Source: Pseudomonas lurida
GTDB lineage: Bacteria; Pseudomonadota; Gammaproteobacteria; Pseudomonadales; Pseudomonadaceae
Assembly: GCF_013522705.1 (NCBI RefSeq)
Contig: NZ_JAAMRE010000006.1
Location: 1 to 64,000 of the forward strand
Length of the DNA: 64,000 bases
Direction of reading: 5' to 3'
In this document: piece after piece, positions 36,834 to 45,697 of the stretch
Layout of the letters: each line of letters begins with the position of its first letter
How positions within the stretch are numbered: position 1 is the first letter of the stretch
Made by a program: the position numbers and the translations under genes
The notes under the pieces: model-generated
Seen by the model: the letters and a program-made list of their open reading frames with translations, nothing else
The model's database searches: none
Told to the model about the DNA's origin: nothing

Positions 36834-37841
36834 ATGATTTATCGCACGTTGGGCCAGTCCGGGTTGAAGGTCAGTGTCCTGACCCTGGGCACCATGATGT
36901 TCGGCGAACAGACCAACACCGAAGACTCGCTGCGCATCATCGACAAGGCCTGGGATCAGGGTGTCAACTTTATCGACACGGCGGACGTGTACACCGGCGG
37001 GCGTTCCGAAGAGTTGGTGGGTGAAGCCATCGCCCGGCAGCGCCACGATTGGGTGGTGGCGTCCAAAGTCGGCTTCGGCCCGGCCGATGGTGTGCCCAAC
37101 CGCAGCGGCCTGAGCCGCAAGCGAATATTCAACGCGCTCGATGCGAGCTTGACCCGCCTCGACACCGATTACCTGGACATCTACTACCTGCACCGCGAAG
37201 ACCACCAGACGCCGTTGGAAGTGACCGTCTCGGCCATCGGCGACCTGATCCGCCAGGGCAAGATCCGCTACTGGGGCCTGTCCAACTATCGCGGCTGGCG
37301 CATTGCAGAAGTGATCCGCGTGGCCGAACGCCTGGGCGTGGACAGGCCTGTAATCAGCCAGCCGTTGTACAACATCGTCAACCGCCAGGCCGAGGTGGAG
37401 CAGATCACCGCCGCCGCTGCGTATGGCCTCGGTGTGGTGCCCTACAGCCCGCTGGCGCGCGGGGTGTTGAGCGGTAAATACGCCCCGGATGTCACCCCGC
37501 AAGCCGGCAGCCGCGCCGCGCGCCAGGACAAGCGCATCCTGGAAACCGAATGGCGCATGGAGTCGCTGCGCATCGCCCAGCAGATCCAGCAGTACACCCA
37601 AGGGCGTGGCGTGGGCATGGTGGAATTCGCCATCGCCTGGGTGCTCAACAACGCCGCGGTGAGTTCGGCGATTGTCGGGCCGCGCACCGAAGCGCAATGG
37701 GATGCCTACACCGGCGCGCTGCAGGTGAAGATCACGGCCGAAGACGAGGCGTTCATTGATTCGCTGGTCACGCCGGGGCATGCGTCCACACCAGGGTTCA
37801 ATGACGTGGGCCACTTCGTTTCGGGACGCACGCCGCTGTGA
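36834..37841 (+). CDS. Aldo/keto reductase
   Basis: This 335-residue NADPH-dependent oxidoreductase has a TIM-barrel fold. The catalytic tetrad is plausible: Asp in FIDTADVY with its Tyr, Lys in VVASKVG and His in YYLHRED. The cofactor-binding segment PYSPLARGVLSGKY is present. AAGGAG precedes the ATG. It is likely independent of the LysR gene 81 bases upstream, although co-transcription is possible. Confidence 0.88.
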   Translation: MIYRTLGQSGLKVSVLTLGTMMFGEQTNTEDSLRIIDKAWDQGVNFIDTADVYTGGRSEELVGEAIARQRHDWVVASKVGFGPADGVPNRSGLSRKRIFNALDASLTRLDTDYLDIYYLHREDHQTPLEVTVSAIGDLIRQGKIRYWGLSNYRGWRIAEVIRVAERLGVDRPVISQPLYNIVNRQAEVEQITAAAAYGLGVVPYSPLARGVLSGKYAPDVTPQAGSRAARQDKRILETEWRMESLRIAQQIQQYTQGRGVGMVEFAIAWVLNNAAVSSAIVGPRTEAQWDAYTGALQVKITAEDEAFIDSLVTPGHASTPGFNDVGHFVSGRTPL

Positions 37842-37966
37842 GCGCGCTCTGACAGCGCAGCGTGGGAAAGTTTTCGGTGATTTGCCCCAAAACAGAGCAG
37901 CCTTGACGCGCCGAAAGCACCATAATCCCCTGCTCTTTTGATTGAATCGGCTTTCGCGAGGACAGT

Positions 37967-38848
37967 GTGTCTAAAGGTGTGGTGTTATCGGTCTCGGCCT
38001 CGGTGTTGTTTGCCGTCATGTACTACTTCACGTCGTTGCTCACGCCATTGAGCGGCCTGGAGATTTTCGGCTGGCGCATGTTGCTGACCGTGCCGTGCAT
38101 GACGGTATTCATGGTGGTCAGCGGCGAGTGGCGACACGTGTGGGAACTGCTGCGCCGGCTCACGGCCGAGCCACGCTTGATTGCCGGCGTGGTGGTGTCG
38201 TCGGCCCTGCTGGGCGTGCAGTTGTGGCTGTTCATGTGGGCGCCGCTCAACGGGCGCAGCCTGGACGTGTCGGTGGGGTATTTCCTGTTGCCACTGACCA
38301 TGGTGCTGACCGGGCGCCTGGTGTGGGGCGAACAGCTGTCCTATTTGCAGAAGATCGCGGTATTTTTTGCCGCGCTCGGTGTGCTCAACGAGTTGTATCA
38401 GGCCGGTGGGTTCTCCTGGGCGACCCTGGTGGTCATCATCGGTTACCCGCTGTACTTCATCGCGCGCAAATACCTCAAGACCGATCACCTTGGCGGCCTG
38501 TGGCTGGACATGGCGCTGATGCTGCCCGTGGCATGGTGGTTCGTGCAAAGTGGCGAACAGGGCTTTGCGGTGATGGATGCGCAGCCGAAGCTCTATGCAT
38601 TGATTCCGATCCTGGGCCTGATCAGTGCCTCGGCGCTGGTGAGCTATATCATCGCCAGTCGCTTGCTGGCCTTCAGCCTGTTCGGCCTGCTCAGTTATGT
38701 CGAGCCAGTGCTGTTGCTGCTGGTGGCGCTCTTGCTGGGTGAAGGCATCAAGGCCGGGCAATGGCTGACCTACATTCCGATCTGGATAGCGGTCATGGTC
38801 CTGGTGTTTGAAGGGTTCAAGCACTTGGTGCGCCAGCGCCGGGCGTAA
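37967..38848 (+). CDS. rarD: RarD-type EamA-family permease
   Basis: This 293-residue inner-membrane protein has ten predicted helices. KGVVLSVSASVLFAVMYYF and GLEIFGWRMLLTVP at the N-terminus match the RarD branch of the drug/metabolite transporter superfamily. GAGGA precedes the GTG start at 37967. The transported compound is unknown. A bidirectional terminator follows 12 bases after its stop, shared with the convergent hpd gene. Confidence 0.87.
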   Translation: MSKGVVLSVSASVLFAVMYYFTSLLTPLSGLEIFGWRMLLTVPCMTVFMVVSGEWRHVWELLRRLTAEPRLIAGVVVSSALLGVQLWLFMWAPLNGRSLDVSVGYFLLPLTMVLTGRLVWGEQLSYLQKIAVFFAALGVLNELYQAGGFSWATLVVIIGYPLYFIARKYLKTDHLGGLWLDMALMLPVAWWFVQSGEQGFAVMDAQPKLYALIPILGLISASALVSYIIASRLLAFSLFGLLSYVEPVLLLLVALLLGEGIKAGQWLTYIPIWIAVMVLVFEGFKHLVRQRRA

Positions 38849-38860
38849 CGCCCAGGCAAT

Positions 38861-38899
38861 AAAAAGCCCGGCCAGGGTTTACGTTGGCCGGGCTTTTTT
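38861..38899. terminator. Bidirectional terminator between rarD and hpd
   Basis: AGCCCGGCCA and TGGCCGGGCT pair perfectly around a 13-base loop, with an A-run before and a T-run after, so both convergent genes can terminate here. Confidence 0.88.
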
Positions 38900-38911
38900 C
38901 TACACGTGCGT

Positions 38912-39988
38912 TCAGTCGGCGGTCAACACACCGCGACGGACCTGGTCACGCTCGATGGATTCGAACAGGGCCTTGAAGTTGCCCTCGCCGAAGCCATCGT
39001 CCCCCTTGCGCTGGATAAACTCGAAGAACACCGGGCCCATCAGGGTTTCCGAGAAAATCTGCAGCAACAGACGCTTGTCGCCTTCGATGGACGAACCGTC
39101 CAGCAGAATGCCACGGGCCTGCAGTTGATCGACTGGCTCGCCGTGGTTGGGCAAGCGACCTTCGAGCATCTCGTAGTAGGTGTCCGGCGGCGCGGTCATG
39201 AAGCGCATGCCGATTTTCTTCAGCGCGTCCCAGGTCTGGACCAGGTCGTCGGTGAGGAACGCCACATGCTGGATGCCCTCGCCATTGAACTGCATCAGGA
39301 ACTCTTCGATCTGCCCGGCGCCCTTGGAGGACTCTTCGTTCAGTGGGATGCGGATCATGCCGTCGGGGGCGCTCATGGCCTTGGAGGTCAGGCCGGTGTA
39401 CTCGCCCTTGATGTCGAAATAGCGAGCTTCACGGAAGTTGAACAGCTTCTCGTAGAAGTTGGCCCAGTACACCATGCGCCCGCGATAGACGTTGTGGGTC
39501 AGGTGGTCGATGACCTTGAGGCCGGCGCCCTTAGGGTTGCGGTCCACACCGTCGAGGAAGACGAAATCGATGTCGTAGATCGAGCTGCCTTCGCCGAAAC
39601 GATCGATCAGGTACAGCGGCGCGCCGCCGATGCCTTTGATGGCCGGCAGGTTGAGTTCCATCGGGCCGGTTTCGATATGGATCGGCTGAGCGCCCAGTTC
39701 CAGTGCGCGGTTGTAGGCCTTTTGCGAATCCTTGACCCGGAACGCCATGCCGCACACCGACGGGCCGTGCTCCGCCGCGAAGTACGAGGCGATGCTGTTG
39801 GGCTCGTTGTTGAGGATCAGGTTGATCTCGCCCTGGCGATACAGGTGCACGTTCTTGGAGCGGTGGGTGGCGACTTTGCTGAACCCCATGATCTCGAAGA
39901 TCGGCTCAAGGGTGCCTGGGGTCGGCGAGGCGAATTCGATGAATTCAAAGCCCATCAGGCCCATTGGGTTTGCGTGTTGGTCGGTCAT
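38912..39988 (-). CDS. hpd: 4-hydroxyphenylpyruvate dioxygenase
   Basis: This 358-residue Fe(II) dioxygenase converts 4-hydroxyphenylpyruvate to homogentisate in tyrosine degradation. It consists of two vicinal-oxygen-chelate domains. Iron ligands are visible: His in [12 protein letters not shown], His in [12 protein letters not shown] and Glu in [11 protein letters not shown]. Length matches the Pseudomonas enzyme. A 6-base-arm palindrome at 40172-40187 in the upstream region may be a regulator site. The homogentisate pathway genes are not in this window. Confidence 0.95.
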   Translation of the reverse strand: MTDQHANPMGLMGFEFIEFASPTPGTLEPIFEIMGFSKVATHRSKNVHLYRQGEINLILNNEPNSIASYFAAEHGPSVCGMAFRVKDSQKAYNRALELGAQPIHIETGPMELNLPAIKGIGGAPLYLIDRFGEGSSIYDIDFVFLDGVDRNPKGAGLKVIDHLTHNVYRGRMVYWANFYEKLFNFREARYFDIKGEYTGLTSKAMSAPDGMIRIPLNEESSKGAGQIEEFLMQFNGEGIQHVAFLTDDLVQTWDALKKIGMRFMTAPPDTYYEMLEGRLPNHGEPVDQLQARGILLDGSSIEGDKRLLLQIFSETLMGPVFFEFIQRKGDDGFGEGNFKALFESIERDQVRRGVLTAD

Positions 39989-40171
39989 GTTCGGTGCCTC
40001 ATCCTGCTCTTTGAAATAAAGAGTCTGATTAACGAAAAATCAATTGCCAGCAAGGATGAGGTACGGGGGTGGCGCGCAGGACAGGCCTCGCACGCTGCGG
40101 GCGAGGAAGTCACCAAAGATGAGGGGGGAGCCGAGTCGCTTCATGGTTGCATCAGTCTCTGACGGCCGAGG

Positions 40172-40187
40172 CTTGCGTGAGCGCAAG
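40172..40187. promoter_or_regulatory. Palindrome upstream of hpd
   Basis: CTTGCG-TGAG-CGCAAG is a perfect inverted repeat 184 bases upstream of the hpd start, in the 261-base gap after the EamA gene. It could be an operator; nothing else here explains it. Confidence 0.4.
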
Positions 40188-40249
40188 TCCATATTCTTGT
40201 ATGCGTAAATCGATTCTACACAGCGTAACAGGGTTTGTCCGTACTCTTA

Positions 40250-41173
40250 TCAAATCCCCATCACCCGCGCCGGTGCAAGGGGTTTGTTGCACAGGTAGAT
40301 ACCCCACAGTATTACCGCGCCACCCATCAGCATCGGCGCGCTGAGTGGCTCGCCCAGCAACAGCGCGCCACAGATGACCGCAGTGAGCGGGTTAAGCGCA
40401 ATAAACACGCCGGAGCGAGTGGCGCCGATGCGGCGGATGCCGTCGTAGTAGCCGATATAGGCCAGGGCCGAGCCCAGCACGCCGAGATAGCCCAGGCTCA
40501 GCGCCTGCGGCAGGTCAATGCGGCTCACTGCCTGAAGCGAGAAACCGCCCATGAAGGCGGTGGCGGCGGCCAGCATCGCGGCGCCCAGCAGCACCGACCA
40601 GGTCACTGTCTGCAGCGGCCCGAGGCTGGCGTTGAGTTCACGGGAATACAACGAATAAATGCCCCACCCCACCACGCAGCCCAGAATCAGCAGGTCCCCC
40701 AGCCCATGATAGGGAGCGCCCTGGAGCAACTGCGGATTGCGGCTGACAATCACGGTCGCGGCGCCCCCCAGGCACAGTGCGATACCGATGATGCGTGCGC
40801 GCCCCAGTTGTTCCTTGAACAGCAGCGAGGACGCCAGGCCGATCACCGCAGGGTTCAGGGCCACGATCAACGATGCTCGCGAGGCATTGATGTAGTGCAG
40901 CCCATAGAAGAAACACAGGTTGTAGAAGAAAATCCCGAAAAAACCCAGCAAGGCCAACTGTCGCAGTTGCCCACCCGTTGGCCGCACCAGTCGAATGCGC
41001 GCCAGGGCCATGAACAACAGCAACGCCAGGCTGGCCAGGATAAACCGCAGGCTGGCGGCCAGCAGTGGGTCGATATGATCGGCCAGGTAGCGACCGGCGA
41101 CGAAGGTGCCACCCCAGATCATGGTGACGGCGGCAAGCTTGCAGTAAGTCAGGTGGTCGGAGGTGGCATGCAT
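40250..41173 (-). CDS. EamA-family (DMT superfamily) transporter
   Basis: This 307-residue protein has ten predicted helices in two EamA halves (AAVTMIWGGTFVAGRYLAD begins the first; LGPLQTVTWSVLLGA the second). Family members export amino acids or metabolites. It is divergent from a LysR gene with two copies of a palindromic site between them, so it is probably the regulator's target. The substrate is unknown. Confidence 0.87.
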   Translation of the reverse strand: MHATSDHLTYCKLAAVTMIWGGTFVAGRYLADHIDPLLAASLRFILASLALLLFMALARIRLVRPTGGQLRQLALLGFFGIFFYNLCFFYGLHYINASRASLIVALNPAVIGLASSLLFKEQLGRARIIGIALCLGGAATVIVSRNPQLLQGAPYHGLGDLLILGCVVGWGIYSLYSRELNASLGPLQTVTWSVLLGAAMLAAATAFMGGFSLQAVSRIDLPQALSLGYLGVLGSALAYIGYYDGIRRIGATRSGVFIALNPLTAVICGALLLGEPLSAPMLMGGAVILWGIYLCNKPLAPARVMGI

Positions 41174-41211
41174 GATTGTGGCTCAACGCGTGACTGATTA
41201 AAGGTATTCTC

Positions 41212-41250
41212 TGAGTAATGACTCATCATCGTAAAATGAGTAAACACTCA
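41212..41250. promoter_or_regulatory. Tandem palindromic operators TGAGT-N4-ACTCA
   Basis: Two 14-base sites with identical arms, TGAGTAATGACTCA at 41212-41225 and TGAGTAAACACTCA at 41237-41250, are spaced 25 bases apart. The second touches the first base of the LysR start codon. They are the strongest repeats in the divergent region and likely bind the LysR protein itself. Confidence 0.7.
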
Positions 41251-42176
41251 TGACCCTGACCCAATTGGAAATCTTTTCCCTGGTTGCCGAACTGCAGGGC
41301 TTTACCAGTGCCGCCTACCGCCTGGGTATCAGCCAATCGGCCGTGTCCCATGCCATCAAGGCGCTGGAGCAGGAGCTGGGCGTGGCGCTATTCCGGCGGC
41401 ATCAAACCCTGGTCGAACCCAGCGACATCGGCCTGCAATTACTTGCACGCGCACGCGCCATGCTTGGCCTGGCCAATACGTTGCAACAGGAAGCCGCGGA
41501 CGCCCGTGGCATGAAGCGCGGCACCTTGCGCATCGGCTCATTCGGCCCGACCGCGTCGATACGGTTGCTGCCAGCCATCCTCCAGCGCTTTCGCGCCGAC
41601 TACCCGGGAATTGAAGTGCATGTAGACGAAGGGCCGGATCGGCAGGTGATCCAGTGGCTGGAGGAGCGGCGCATCGACGTCGGTTTTGTGGTGCTGGAAC
41701 AGGAGCGCTTCGATACCTTCGCGTTGTGCGAGGATCAGATGGTCGCGCTGCTGCCGGCGGACCATCCGCTGACCGCGCAGGACGCCTTGCCCCTGCGGGC
41801 GCTGTGCGATGATCCGTTTATTCTGACCGAAGCCGGGTCGTCGGAGCTGGTCAGCCTTCTGTTTGCCGGCGCCCAGTTGCAACCCAAGGTGCGTTATCGC
41901 TGCGCGCAGCTGCTGAGCACGCTGGAGGCGGTCTGCCGGGGTGACGGCGTCAGTGTCGTGGCGCAGGCGTCGTTACCCTGCGGTCACGATTCACGCTACG
42001 TCACACGGCCATTGTTACCCAGCGTTGCGCGCCGGATTGGCCTGGCTGTGCTGGATCGGCGACAGGCATCTCCTGCTGCGCTGGCGTTCATAGAGATTGC
42101 ACAAAACCTGACCAAGGCGAGCATATTTGAGCCCGGCCATCTATCATCGAAACATTCCTCACCGGCGCGCCGGTAA
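41250..42176 (+). CDS. LysR-family transcriptional regulator
   Basis: This 308-residue LTTR has the helix-turn-helix FTSAAYRLGISQSAVSHAIKAL (residues about 17-38) followed by a typical effector domain starting at RIGSFGPTASIRLLP. It diverges from the EamA transporter and overlaps a palindromic site at its own start codon, predicting negative autoregulation. The C-terminal 15 residues are Ser/His/Arg-rich and unlike the family. Confidence 0.9.
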   Translation: MTLTQLEIFSLVAELQGFTSAAYRLGISQSAVSHAIKALEQELGVALFRRHQTLVEPSDIGLQLLARARAMLGLANTLQQEAADARGMKRGTLRIGSFGPTASIRLLPAILQRFRADYPGIEVHVDEGPDRQVIQWLEERRIDVGFVVLEQERFDTFALCEDQMVALLPADHPLTAQDALPLRALCDDPFILTEAGSSELVSLLFAGAQLQPKVRYRCAQLLSTLEAVCRGDGVSVVAQASLPCGHDSRYVTRPLLPSVARRIGLAVLDRRQASPAALAFIEIAQNLTKASIFEPGHLSSKHSSPARR

Positions 42177-42205
42177 CCCCCGCTGCGCAACAGGCCCCAG
42201 AACCC

Positions 42206-43747
42206 ATGCCGCTTCGTGTCAATGGCCCTCGAAAGCCCATTACCCGCTTCTCGATCAGCGCCATGTGTGGCCTGCTGCCCGTGCTGCTCGGGGTCGTCAT
42301 CCTGTATTGGCAGGCCGAACGTACCCTGGAGCAAAGCACGACGCAGACCGCCGAAGAGGCGGTGCGCCAGTTCGACCTGATGCTCGACAACACCGCGCTT
42401 GCCGCCCAGGCGCTGGTGCCGCTGGCGGGGCAGCCGTGCGACAGCGCCACTCAACTGGCGCTGCGCGAACAGGTGACGCGCCGGCCATTTGTACGCGCCA
42501 CCACGTTGTCCTGGCAGAAAAATATCTATTGCAGCTCCCTGTTCGGCGGCGATTACACCTCGCCGGTCAACCCGGATGATTACGTCGATGGGCGCCTGTG
42601 GCTGATGGACGGCAACCCGGTCACCCCGGACACCGCGCTGCTGGTTTATCGCCTGGTCGAAGGGGACAAGGCCGCGTTCGCCTCGGTTGACGGCTACCAC
42701 CTCACCAATGCCCTGCGCCTGATCAGCCGCTATGCGCAACTGATTCTGCAGGTCGGCCCGCACTGGCTCGACGCCGATGGCCAGGTGCGCCGGACACCGC
42801 CGCCGACGTTCGCGGTGGCCCATCAGCACCTGGCTTCGACGCGCTATGCCTACAGTGTCGATGCCGGCATGCCGGACGGTGAGGTGTGGCGTTACATGCA
42901 GGCGCGTTACCCTGCCCTGTTCAGCCTATTGGTGTTTTTTGGCGGGCTGGCGGCACTGCTCGCGCACTGGCTGCAAAAGCGCGCCTCGTCGCCAACCCAT
43001 GAGTTGCAACGGGCACTGGGCGCCAATGAGTTCATCCCTTACTACCAACCGGTGGTGCGCGGCGACACCCGCGCGTGGGCCGGTTGCGAAGTGCTGATGC
43101 GCTGGAAGCATCCGAAGGAAGGCCTGGTGCGCCCGGACCTGTTCATTCCGCTGGCTGAGGATTGCGGCCTGATCGTGCCGATGACCCGCGCCCTGCTCCG
43201 CCGGACCGCCGCCGAGTTGGCGCCTCACGCGTCGCGTTTCACGCCGGGGTTCCATATCGGCGTAAACATCACCGCGCGTCACTGCCAGGACCTGCAACTG
43301 GTGGACGACTGCCGCGAGTTCCTCGCGGCCTTCGCCCCGGGGCAGGTTACGCTGGTGCTGGAACTGACCGAGCGCGAGTTGATCGAGCCTACTGAGATCA
43401 CCTGTCGCCTGTTCGAGGCGCTCCACGCGCTGGGCGTGATGATCGCCATCGACGACTTCGGCACCGGCCATTCAAGCCTGGGTTATTTGCGCAACTTCAA
43501 TGTGGACTACCTGAAGATCGACCAGAGCTTTGTCGCCATGATCGGCGTCGACGCGCTGTCCGGGCATATCCTGGACAGCATCATTGAATTGTCCGGCAAG
43601 CTTGACTTGGGTATCGTCGCCGAGGGCGTTGAAACAGCGCAGCAGTGCCAATACCTCGCGAGTCGAGGAGTCGACTTCCTTCAAGGTTATCTATTTGGCC
43701 GGCCACTACCGTGTGAGGAATTCGTTAACAGCCTGGCCAAGGATTGA
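42206..43747 (+). CDS. CSS-motif EAL-domain c-di-GMP phosphodiesterase (PdeC-like)
   Basis: This 513-residue inner-membrane protein has a first helix (about 15-35), a periplasmic CSS domain with YCSS at about residues 109-112 and a second Cys near 73, a second helix (about 235-250), and an EAL domain to the end. Active-site motifs are EVLMRW (EAL variant), NITARHC, ELTERE, DDFGTGHSS, KIDQSF and EGVET. It should hydrolyse c-di-GMP, with activity controlled by the periplasmic redox state of the two cysteines, as in E. coli PdeC. The signal is inferred from family knowledge. Confidence 0.88.
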   Translation: MPLRVNGPRKPITRFSISAMCGLLPVLLGVVILYWQAERTLEQSTTQTAEEAVRQFDLMLDNTALAAQALVPLAGQPCDSATQLALREQVTRRPFVRATTLSWQKNIYCSSLFGGDYTSPVNPDDYVDGRLWLMDGNPVTPDTALLVYRLVEGDKAAFASVDGYHLTNALRLISRYAQLILQVGPHWLDADGQVRRTPPPTFAVAHQHLASTRYAYSVDAGMPDGEVWRYMQARYPALFSLLVFFGGLAALLAHWLQKRASSPTHELQRALGANEFIPYYQPVVRGDTRAWAGCEVLMRWKHPKEGLVRPDLFIPLAEDCGLIVPMTRALLRRTAAELAPHASRFTPGFHIGVNITARHCQDLQLVDDCREFLAAFAPGQVTLVLELTERELIEPTEITCRLFEALHALGVMIAIDDFGTGHSSLGYLRNFNVDYLKIDQSFVAMIGVDALSGHILDSIIELSGKLDLGIVAEGVETAQQCQYLASRGVDFLQGYLFGRPLPCEEFVNSLAKD

Positions 43748-43920
43748 ATAGGCCCGCACTAGGCAGCTTCAAAAAGTGTTAATGAGACAAAAGACGTGAT
43801 TTACTCGTGACGTATTAACTACTACAATTTTTCTTGCCCGTTTAGAGTCACCTTAAAGCGCTTGGCTTGCAGCTTTGTTTGCAGTTGATATCAGCCAACT
43901 ACACTATTGGAGTACCGACT

Positions 43921-44283
43921 TTGTCCAAACTCGCCGAATTTCGCGCAGCAGAAAGAGCCCTTCAAGAGCAGCTTGCCCAGCTGGAATCCTTGAAGAACGA
44001 TGCCAGCCTGAAGAAAGAAATCGAATTCGAAGAAAAACTCCAGGGGCTGATGAAAACCTACGGCAAGGGCCTGCGTGACATTATTGCCATCCTGGACCCT
44101 AACCCAGGCAAGGCCAGCAGCGTTGCCAGCGCGCCAAAGCAGCGCCGCGCACGCGTCGTCAAGGTCTATCAGAACCCGCACACCGGCGAGTTGATCGAAA
44201 CCAAGGGCGGCAACCACCGTGGCCTCAAAGCCTGGAAGGAAGAGCACGGCGCACAAACCGTAGAGTCCTGGCTGCGCAAGTGA
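43921..44283 (+). CDS. mvaU: MvaT/MvaU-type H-NS-family nucleoid protein
   Basis: This 120-residue xenogeneic silencer begins SKLAEFRAAERALQEQL. The N-terminal coiled coil (1-60) oligomerises and the C-terminal domain (YQNPHTGELIETKGGNHRGL) binds AT-rich DNA. The frame opens upstream; I chose TTG at 43921 because TGGAG precedes it at a good spacing and the protein then starts as in MvaT relatives. MvaU or MvaV naming is uncertain. A long AT-rich leader (43748-43920) suggests self-regulation. A terminator follows. Confidence 0.9.
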   Translation: MSKLAEFRAAERALQEQLAQLESLKNDASLKKEIEFEEKLQGLMKTYGKGLRDIIAILDPNPGKASSVASAPKQRRARVVKVYQNPHTGELIETKGGNHRGLKAWKEEHGAQTVESWLRK

Positions 44284-44299
44284 ACCGCACCCAGTCACA

Positions 44300-44329
44300 T
44301 AAAGCCCCGCACATGCGGGGCTTTTTATT
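44300..44329 (+). terminator. Terminator after the mvaU-like gene
   Basis: AGCCCCGCA and TGCGGGGCT pair around a two-base loop and end in a T-run. Confidence 0.85.
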
Positions 44330-44392
44330 CAAGGTTCGAAAGTGAACTTAAATAACATTTCATTTTGTTCAGAATCGCTCGATGTCACTGGC

Positions 44393-44929
44393 TTAAAGTT
44401 TCAAGCTGTTACGCACCGAGCCCACTTCATTCTTGCTTTCGTCATAGGCCTGTGCCTGACCGGCGTATGAAAATACATACGCTTTATCGGTATCCACCGC
44501 GCCTATCAATGTTTGCGAGAGCACGTGACGGCCGTTTTCGGTAATCACGCAAGTAGTTTCCAGCGCATCGAGACGGCTTAATGTCGTAGGGTGCATTTTG
44601 GTGCACACACTTTGATAGCCACCTTGGGCGAAGTCTTTCTGGATAGATTTGCGCATCTCCAGCAACACCCCTTGAAGATTAACTTTATGTCCCGCTTCAA
44701 TGGGCGTACCGGTCAATTCCATAACCATCAGGGTCTTGCCATTCTCGTCATTCTTGATCGCCCGTTGCCGGGACACAGCCTGCGCCTGGGCGGGCGTATC
44801 CGCCGCAGGGGCCACCTCTTCGATCTGCCAGCCGCTGGGCCAATGGATTTCCGGTTCAGCAGCCACTGCCCACGGGCTGGCCAGCAGCACACACATAGCG
44901 CTCAATAGCGGTTTACGACAGTCGATCAT
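44393..44929 (-). CDS. Exported DUF4946-like protein
   Basis: This 178-residue protein has a signal peptide (MIDCRKPLLSAMCVLLASPWAVA). The mature part starts AEPEIHWPSGWQIEEV, which resembles Pseudomonas DUF4946. The frame is open to 45232; the start at 44929 was chosen because it opens the signal peptide. Two cysteines (VCTKMHPTTL and TTCVITENG) could pair in the periplasm. No function is known. It diverges from gloA. Confidence 0.72.
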   Translation of the reverse strand: MIDCRKPLLSAMCVLLASPWAVAAEPEIHWPSGWQIEEVAPAADTPAQAQAVSRQRAIKNDENGKTLMVMELTGTPIEAGHKVNLQGVLLEMRKSIQKDFAQGGYQSVCTKMHPTTLSRLDALETTCVITENGRHVLSQTLIGAVDTDKAYVFSYAGQAQAYDESKNEVGSVRNSLKL

Positions 44930-45125
44930 TGCAAAAACACCAAAGGGTCGAGCCACAAAGTGTGAGCCCCTCCAGCGGCTGGTCGCAAGGCCCGCGCCGG
45001 GCTTTTTCATTTGGCGCGGCGGCCAGGCCTTGCGTATCATGGCCCGGCTGCATGAATGCTTGCCGCAAGCCAAGGGAGCGCTCCCGAGTGGAGTCGCGTT
45101 TGCCCCATTTTTTTCTGGAGGGCCC

Positions 45126-45647
45126 ATGAGCCTGCACGAACTGAACACTGTCCCCGGCGTTACCGCGCAACCTGACACCGCCACCACGCACTTCGTGTTC
45201 AACCACACGATGCTGCGCGTCAAAGACATCACTCGTTCGCTGGATTTCTACACCCGCGTTCTGGGTTTCTCGCTGGTTGAAAAGCGCGATTTTCCGGAAG
45301 CCGAATTCAGCCTCTACTTCCTGGCCCTGGTGGACAAAACCCAGATCCCCGCAGACGCCGCCGAGCGTACTCAGTGGATGAAGTCGATCCCCGGCATCCT
45401 GGAACTGACCCACAACCACGGCACCGAAAACGACCCTGCCTTCGCCTACCACAACGGCAACACCGACCCGCGCGGCTTTGGTCATATCTGCATTTCGGTG
45501 CCGGATATCGTCGCTGCCTGCGAGCGCTTCGAAACCCTGGGCTGCGACTTCCAGAAGCGCCTGACCGATGGCCGCATGAAAAGCCTGGCGTTCATCAAGG
45601 ACCCGGACGGTTACTGGGTTGAGATCATTCAGCCAGCACCGATGTAA
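45126..45647 (+). CDS. gloA: Lactoylglutathione lyase (glyoxalase I)
   Basis: This 173-residue metalloenzyme isomerises the methylglyoxal-glutathione adduct to S-lactoylglutathione. Metal ligands are seen as His in FNHTMLRV, Glu in ILELTHNHG, His in GFGHICIS and Glu in YWVEIIQP. Its longer insertion (FLALVDKTQIPADAAERT) is like the zinc-type enzymes of human and P. putida. GGAGG precedes the ATG. A shared terminator separates it from convergent ahpF. Confidence 0.94.
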   Translation: MSLHELNTVPGVTAQPDTATTHFVFNHTMLRVKDITRSLDFYTRVLGFSLVEKRDFPEAEFSLYFLALVDKTQIPADAAERTQWMKSIPGILELTHNHGTENDPAFAYHNGNTDPRGFGHICISVPDIVAACERFETLGCDFQKRLTDGRMKSLAFIKDPDGYWVEIIQPAPM

Positions 45648-45648
45648 A

Positions 45649-45681
45649 CAAAAAACCCCATGATCGCTCATGGGGTTTTTC
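45649..45681. terminator. Bidirectional terminator between gloA and ahpF
   Basis: AAACCCCATGA and TCATGGGGTTT form a strong stem flanked by an A-run and T-run, so it stops both gloA and the convergent ahpF. Confidence 0.85.
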
Positions 45682-45697
45682 ATTTGCGTGCTCGGTT

